A stretch of DNA of 9,356 bases, from the NCBI GenBank assembly GCA_005889445.1, contig VBGS01000119.1:1489-10844 (forward strand), read 5' to 3'. Within the stretch, counting starts at the first letter, position 1. Every line of letters starts with the position of its first letter. The DNA comes from Chloroflexota bacterium. Its GTDB lineage: Bacteria > Chloroflexota > Limnocylindria > P2-11E. The position numbers and the translations under genes are program-made. This document shows positions 6,462 through 9,356 of the stretch, one piece after another. The notes beneath the pieces were generated by a model, which had not been told where the DNA came from, did no database searches, and saw nothing but the letters and a program-made list of their open reading frames with translations.

Positions 6462-6537
6462 GGGCAGCAGCGGGGGTAAGGTGGTAGCCATCGTCGAGGA
6501 CAACGGGAAGGGGTTCCGGGCCCGACCAGATGAGTGA
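6462..6537 (+). pseudogene. Remnant of a NarL-type histidine kinase ATPase domain (G1/D-box fragment)
   Basis: Between the ligase stop and the PAS kinase start, one frame reads GSSGGKVVAIVEDNGKGF followed by RARPDE and TGA at 6535-6537. VVAIVEDNGKGF is a near-perfect match to the D-box (DxGxG) of HATPase_c domains in NarL/LuxR-associated kinases, where it is normally followed by about 60 more residues ending in the GLxGM and GxGT boxes. Nothing before or after it continues such a domain in any frame. It appears to be a 3'- and 5'-truncated gene remnant, possibly left by recombination. It is short, so a chance match cannot be excluded. Confidence 0.45.
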
Positions 6538-7577
6538 CGATCGCGACGACGAACGAGAGGAAGACGAGCGAGAGCGCGAGCGTCGGCGCAGCCCCGGCCG
6601 GCGCCGCGAGGACGCGCCGCTTGCCCAGGTCGCGTTCGCCGAAGCCTTCGTCGCGCTCAGCGACGGGATTCTGCTCACCGGTTCTGACGGTCGCATCGTC
6701 AGCGCGAACCCCGCCGCATTCAAGCTTCTCGGTGAGGAAAAGCTTGTTGCGGCGAGCGTGGTTCCCCGGCGAAGACCGCATGGGCGTGCTCGAGATCGTC
6801 ACGACGCCGCTGCCCGGGAACCGCGCGGCGCACACCGTCCGCGACGTGACGTCGCAGGCAGAGCTCCTTCGCCTGAAGGAAGAGTTCCTCATGGAGGTCG
6901 CTCACGAGCTGCGGACGCCGATAGCGGCGCTCATCGCCTCGCTGGACCTGGTGGTCGAGGACGCGCTCACCATGGAGCGCCAGGAGCTGGTCCGCCTCTC
7001 GGCCACGCTCCGGCGGAGCGGTCTCCGCCTCGAGCACCTGGTCGAAAACCTGCTCGATGCGGGGAGCATCGAGGCTGGAACGTTCCAGGTCCGGGCGGCC
7101 GCCTCGAGCCTGCGGCACTCGCTCGAGGAAGCGCTTGCGTTCGTCCACCCGATGCTGGAGTCGAAGCAGCAGACGCTCGCGACCGACCTGCCGGCCGACG
7201 CCGACCGCGTCATGGCGGACGAGCGCCGCACCACCCAGGTCCTGGCCAACCTCATCTCCAACGCCAGCAAGTACGCGCCGGAAGGCACCCGGGTCACCGT
7301 TTCGGCGGCGACGGTCGACGGCTTCGTTCGGGTGACCATCGCCGACGAGGGTCCGGGGATCCCCCCGGATGAGCAGGACCGGCTGTTCCAGCGGTTCTTC
7401 CGCTCGCGAACGGTCCGCGAGCAGGCCGGCGGGCTCGGCCTGGGCCTCGCGATCTGCAAGGCGATCGTCTACGCGCAGGGCGGGGAGATCGCCATCCAGA
7501 GCGAGCCTGGACGGGGCACATCGGTACACTTCACACTCCCGAAGGCGCGGCACCTGGCGTTGGAGGCAGAAGACTGA
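6530..7577 (+). CDS. PAS-domain sensor histidine kinase, split by a +1 frameshift near 6764
   Basis: The N-terminal part is read from ATG 6530: a charged low-complexity leader (DDRDDEREEDERERERRR), then a PAS start with DGILLTGSDGRIVSANPAAFKLLG. At about 6760-6768 coding switches to the frame ending at TGA 7577, with VLEIVTTPLPGNRAAHTVRDVT (PAS end), the H-box EVAHELRTPIAAL (His codon 6903-6905), the N-box NLISNASKYAPEGT, G1 DEGPGIPP, the F-box LFQRFFRS and G2 GGLGLGLAICKAIV. Dropping one C from CCCC at 6764-6767 joins the halves into about 348 residues with a natural PAS sequence. It has no membrane helices, so it is a cytoplasmic kinase acting on the downstream regulator. As sequenced, the first frame runs on as nonsense to 7372, while the kinase core could only be made from an internal start such as ATG 6780. 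The PAS middle looks about 20 residues short. The shift may be sequencing error, mutation or recoding. Confidence 0.85.
7562..7566 (+). promoter_or_regulatory. Shine-Dalgarno site deciding the CTG start of the response regulator
   Basis: GGAGG within the last codons of the kinase lies seven bases before CTG 7574. No ATG, GTG or TTG is in the correct frame at that distance, so this site supports CTG as the initiator. Confidence 0.65.
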
Positions 7578-8296
7578 AGCTCCTCGTCGTCGATGACGAT
7601 CGCGACCTCGTCGAGCTCCTCGAATACGCGCTCCGCCGTGAGGGATACGACGTCGCTCGGGCCTACGACGGCGAGGCCGCGGTCGACGCGGTAACTCGTG
7701 AAAAGCCCGACCTCGTGATCCTCGACATCAACCTGCCCAAGCTCGCGGGCTTCGTCGTGCTCGAGCGCATCCGTCACGCCGACGAGCACGTCGCCGTCCT
7801 CTTGCTCTCGGCGCGCCAGGACGAGAGCGACATCCTCCGCGGGTTGCAGCTCGGCGCCGACGACTACATCACCAAGCCGTTCCGGCCAAAGGAGCTCGTC
7901 GCGCGCGTGAAGGCGATCCTGCGGCGGTCGGTCCGCACGCGCGGCCGGCCTGCTCCGTCGGTGTACAAGACCGGGGACCTCATCCTCGACGAGGCGACGC
8001 ACCAGGTGAAGGCCGACGGCGTGCCGGTGCACCTCTCACCGACCGAGTTCAAGCTGCTCCGTCACTTCATGGCGAATCCCGGCCGCGTGCTCACGCAAGA
8101 GGAGATCCTCGAAGGCGTGTGGGGGTACGACGCCGACGTCGGCGGCGACCTCGTGAAGCTCAACGTCAGCCGTCTGCGCCGCAAGCTCGGCGCCGACGGA
8201 AAACCGCGCGACGTGATCCAGACGGTACCGGGAGTCGGCTACCTCTTCCGCGGCGCCGAGGGCGGTGTCACACGCGAGGAGGCGCGGCCCCGCTAG
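7574..8296 (+). CDS. OmpR/PhoB-type response regulator, apparent CTG start
   Basis: Read from CTG 7574, the 240-residue protein begins (M)KLLVVDDDRDLVELLEYALRREGYDV. It has a complete receiver domain: acidic pocket D7-D9, phospho-acceptor D51 in LVILDINLPKLAG, S79 in VLLLSARQD and K101 in DYITKPF. A winged-helix DNA-binding domain follows (about 130-235), with LSPTEFKLLRHFMANPGRVLTQEEILEGVWG, the recognition region VKLNVSRLRRKLG and the VQTVPGVGYLF-type hairpin (here VIQTVPGVGYLFR). It regulates transcription when phosphorylated by the kinase upstream. The first standard start codon in frame is GTG 7715, which would remove strand 1, helix 1 and the acidic pocket, so it cannot be the true start. 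CTG overlaps the kinase TGA as CTGA, the non-ATG counterpart of ATGA coupling, and is preceded by GGAGG at correct spacing. Confidence 0.9.
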   Translation: MKLLVVDDDRDLVELLEYALRREGYDVARAYDGEAAVDAVTREKPDLVILDINLPKLAGFVVLERIRHADEHVAVLLLSARQDESDILRGLQLGADDYITKPFRPKELVARVKAILRRSVRTRGRPAPSVYKTGDLILDEATHQVKADGVPVHLSPTEFKLLRHFMANPGRVLTQEEILEGVWGYDADVGGDLVKLNVSRLRRKLGADGKPRDVIQTVPGVGYLFRGAEGGVTREEARPR

Positions 8297-8914
8297 TCCG
8301 CGAACAGCCACCCCTCGCGACCTCGCTCTGGGTATGGTTGCTCTGCGTCGCGTTCCTGATCGTCGTCGACCTATATATCAGCTTCATCGGCGGCGGACTC
8401 CAAGACGATCCGCGGATCGGCCTTTTCTCACCAGCATCCATCGCGATATTCGGTGTCGCCGGCCTTGTCGGCGTCTGGCTGTCGCATCGCACGGGGTTCC
8501 CCGCGCCGGGACGTCACTGGACAGCCCACATTCAATGCGCTCGGTCCGTTCCCCGGACCGCTCCTCTTCTATAGCGGTGGCACGATCATCGTCGAGGTCT
8601 TCTACCGGCTTCTCCCGATTCCGCTGCTCATGTGGATTGCGGGCCTGGTGCTCCGCGGACGGGGGGCGAAGCAGACGTTCTGGGTGCTCGCCGGCATCAC
8701 CTCATTGATCGAGCCAGCCACGCAGGACCTCGTGGCGTTGCAGCGGCCTGGCCTCGCGGCGGCGGCCGGCAGCGTGTTCGTGATCGACTACGCGCTCAAC
8801 CTCGTCCAGGCCGTGATGTTCCGGCGACTTGGCTTCTTGGCCGCGATCCTCACGCGCGTTGCGACGTACGTCGTGTGGCACGTCATCTACGGCAACTACA
8901 TCTGCGTCTGCTAG
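8297..8914 (+). CDS. CPBP-like multi-pass membrane protein, split by a +1 frameshift near 8493-8510
   Basis: Two membrane-protein halves lie in different frames. The first (about 8300-8505) reads TSLWVWLLCVAFLIVVDLYI, then FSPASIAIFGVAGLVGVWLSHRTGFP. The second (about 8505-8914, stop TAG 8912-8914) reads DVTGQPTFNALGPFPG, then SGGTIIVEVFYRLLPIPLLMW, FWVLAGITSLIEPATQDLVAL, VFVIDYALNLVQAVMFRRLG and a last helix ending WHVIYGN. Removing one base around 8493-8510 joins them into a protein of about 190-206 residues with roughly six helices. The RTGFP...D linker and the ExxxR in VEVFYR resemble CPBP (Abi-type) intramembrane glutamic proteases, but the usual second and third motif residues are not clear. 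The family call is therefore tentative and the function unknown. The start is uncertain: no ATG, GTG or TTG precedes the first helix in frame. TTG 8338 lies inside that helix, and a GAGGAGG at 8276-8282 points to CTA 8293. Confidence 0.6.
8542..8560. repeat. 7-bp inverted repeat with 5-base loop, in the CPBP-like gene
   Basis: CGGTCCG (8542-8548) and CGGACCG (8554-8560) surround TTCCC. It lies about 40 bases after the inferred frameshift. A hairpin is possible, but it sits in coding sequence (GPFPGP) and may be incidental. Confidence 0.4.
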
Positions 8915-8923
8915 ACCTCCAGG

Positions 8924-9355
8924 CTAGGTCGCGCCGGTCGGGGTCCGCAGTCGCTTACGGGTGGCCTCGATGTCCGCCGGATTGCTGAACACCGGATAGA
9001 CCGCGAACCCCGTGACCTTCGAGATCGCGTCGATCGCAGCCGGATTCGGCTGCGGCAGAGCCACCGTGAGCACCTGGCCATCGCGACCGACAACCAGCGC
9101 GTTCCATTCCGCGGCGAGACCGTTCGGAAGGAGCTCCTGCAGCTCGGCGGTCGCCAGGCGCGCCGGGTCCGCCAGATACGGCGCCGGCGGAAGGTTGAGC
9201 GCACGCGAACGCATCGCGCCGCGGGGACCGTCGCCTAGCGAGTGCTCCCAGACGCGGATGCCGCCACCGGATTGCTTCGCCCGGTACATCGCCGTGTCGG
9301 CGGCTTCGACGAGCCCGACCGCGTCCCCAGCCGGACGCGGGAACGTCGCGATCCC
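8924..9355 (-). CDS. GGDEF diguanylate cyclase with a C-terminal T2SSE_N/MshEN-like domain (5' end outside window)
   Basis: The frame is open from the right edge and ends at TAG (8926-8924), giving 143 residues. Residues 1-36 are the unmistakable end of a GGDEF domain: GIATFPRPAGDA, EAADTAMYRAKQSGGG and IRVWE. GGDEF domains make c-di-GMP from two GTP; the GGDEF signature itself is outside the window. After a linker, residues about 65-135 (ELQELLPNGLAAEWNALVVGRDGQVLTVALP, IDAISKVTGFAVYPVFSNPADIEATRKRL) follow the pattern of the second half of the type II secretion/pilus ATPase N-terminal domain: LxPxxLAxxxxxLPLxxxGxxLTVAxxxP, then LxxxTGxxVxPVxxxxxxI. Some members (MshEN) bind c-di-GMP. The RLGxxL repeats that contact the nucleotide are not seen, so binding is unproven. 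The gene converges on the CPBP-like gene with 9 bases between stops. Confidence 0.85.
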   Translation of the reverse strand, partial: GIATFPRPAGDAVGLVEAADTAMYRAKQSGGGIRVWEHSLGDGPRGAMRSRALNLPPAPYLADPARLATAELQELLPNGLAAEWNALVVGRDGQVLTVALPQPNPAAIDAISKVTGFAVYPVFSNPADIEATRKRLRTPTGAT

Positions 9356-9356
9356 G

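Noticed and set aside
6505..6513. GGGAAGGGG as the Shine-Dalgarno of the PAS kinase
   Set aside because: It is about 16 bases before ATG 6530, too far for normal spacing.
6462..6529. Rho-independent terminator after the ligase
   Set aside because: CGGGCCCG is present but there is no adequate stem plus T-tract.
6735..6760. Programmed -1 frameshift at the GGAAAAG run in the kinase
   Set aside because: The needed change is +1, not -1, and the run is not in the X XXY YYZ phase.
7715..8296. GTG 7715 as response regulator start
   Set aside because: It would delete the acidic pocket and first strands of the receiver domain, which are encoded intact upstream from CTG 7574.
1..9356. CRISPR arrays, tRNA or rRNA genes, insertion sequences, att sites
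   Set aside because: No regularly spaced direct repeats, cloverleaf or rRNA-like segments, transposase motifs or terminal repeats were found by reading both strands.

Overview
The window is very GC-rich bacterial DNA with densely packed genes, many GTG starts and almost no intergenic space. The mix is an F420-type luciferase-like oxidoreductase, an archaeal/actinobacterial-type ATP-dependent DNA ligase, a LarA-family enzyme, and c-di-GMP and two-component signalling. It suggests a Chloroflexota-, Dormibacterota- or Actinobacteriota-like organism. That is inference; no marker gene settles it.

Layout. (1) Left edge, 3-623, + strand: the 3' end of an HD-GYP c-di-GMP phosphodiesterase, then a 51-residue membrane-anchored or exported peptide gene with a good Shine-Dalgarno site. 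(2) 620-4829, - strand: a tight run of six genes read right to left. They are a tiny DUF5670-like membrane protein, a LarA-family (nickel pincer) racemase/epimerase homologue, an 80-residue membrane protein, an F420-dependent LLM oxidoreductase, a 2H-phosphoesterase (2'-5' RNA ligase-like) protein and a HAD-IIA phosphatase. Gaps are 23, 3, 12, 8 and 21 bases. Only the first gene has a clear ATG plus Shine-Dalgarno; the other five begin with GTG (the LLM gene has GTG followed at once by ATG). (3) 4830-6461, + strand: an ATP-dependent DNA ligase whose ATG abuts the ATG of the DUF5670-like gene (CATATG). (4) 6462-8914, + strand: a remnant of a histidine-kinase ATPase domain, a PAS histidine kinase broken by a +1 frameshift, an OmpR-type response regulator that appears to start at CTG, and a CPBP-like membrane protein, also broken by a +1 frameshift. 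(5) Right edge, - strand: the 3' end of a GGDEF diguanylate cyclase fused to a C-terminal domain resembling the N-terminal domain of type II secretion ATPases (T2SSE_N/MshEN-like).

How the genes may work together. The minus-strand operon may link 2-hydroxyacid chemistry (LarA homologue), phosphate ester removal (a HAD-IIA phosphatase of the phosphoglycolate/phospholactate type) and F420 redox chemistry. The kinase and regulator form a translationally coupled two-component pair. The window is bracketed by enzymes that break (HD-GYP) and make (GGDEF) c-di-GMP.

The most notable points are: two same-direction frameshifts, each at the same 9-mer GGTTCCCCG; a perfect 9-bp inverted repeat that includes the LarA start codon; the abutting divergent start codons; the CTG start; substitutions at catalytic positions in the LarA and 2H proteins; and the GGDEF-T2SSE_N fusion.
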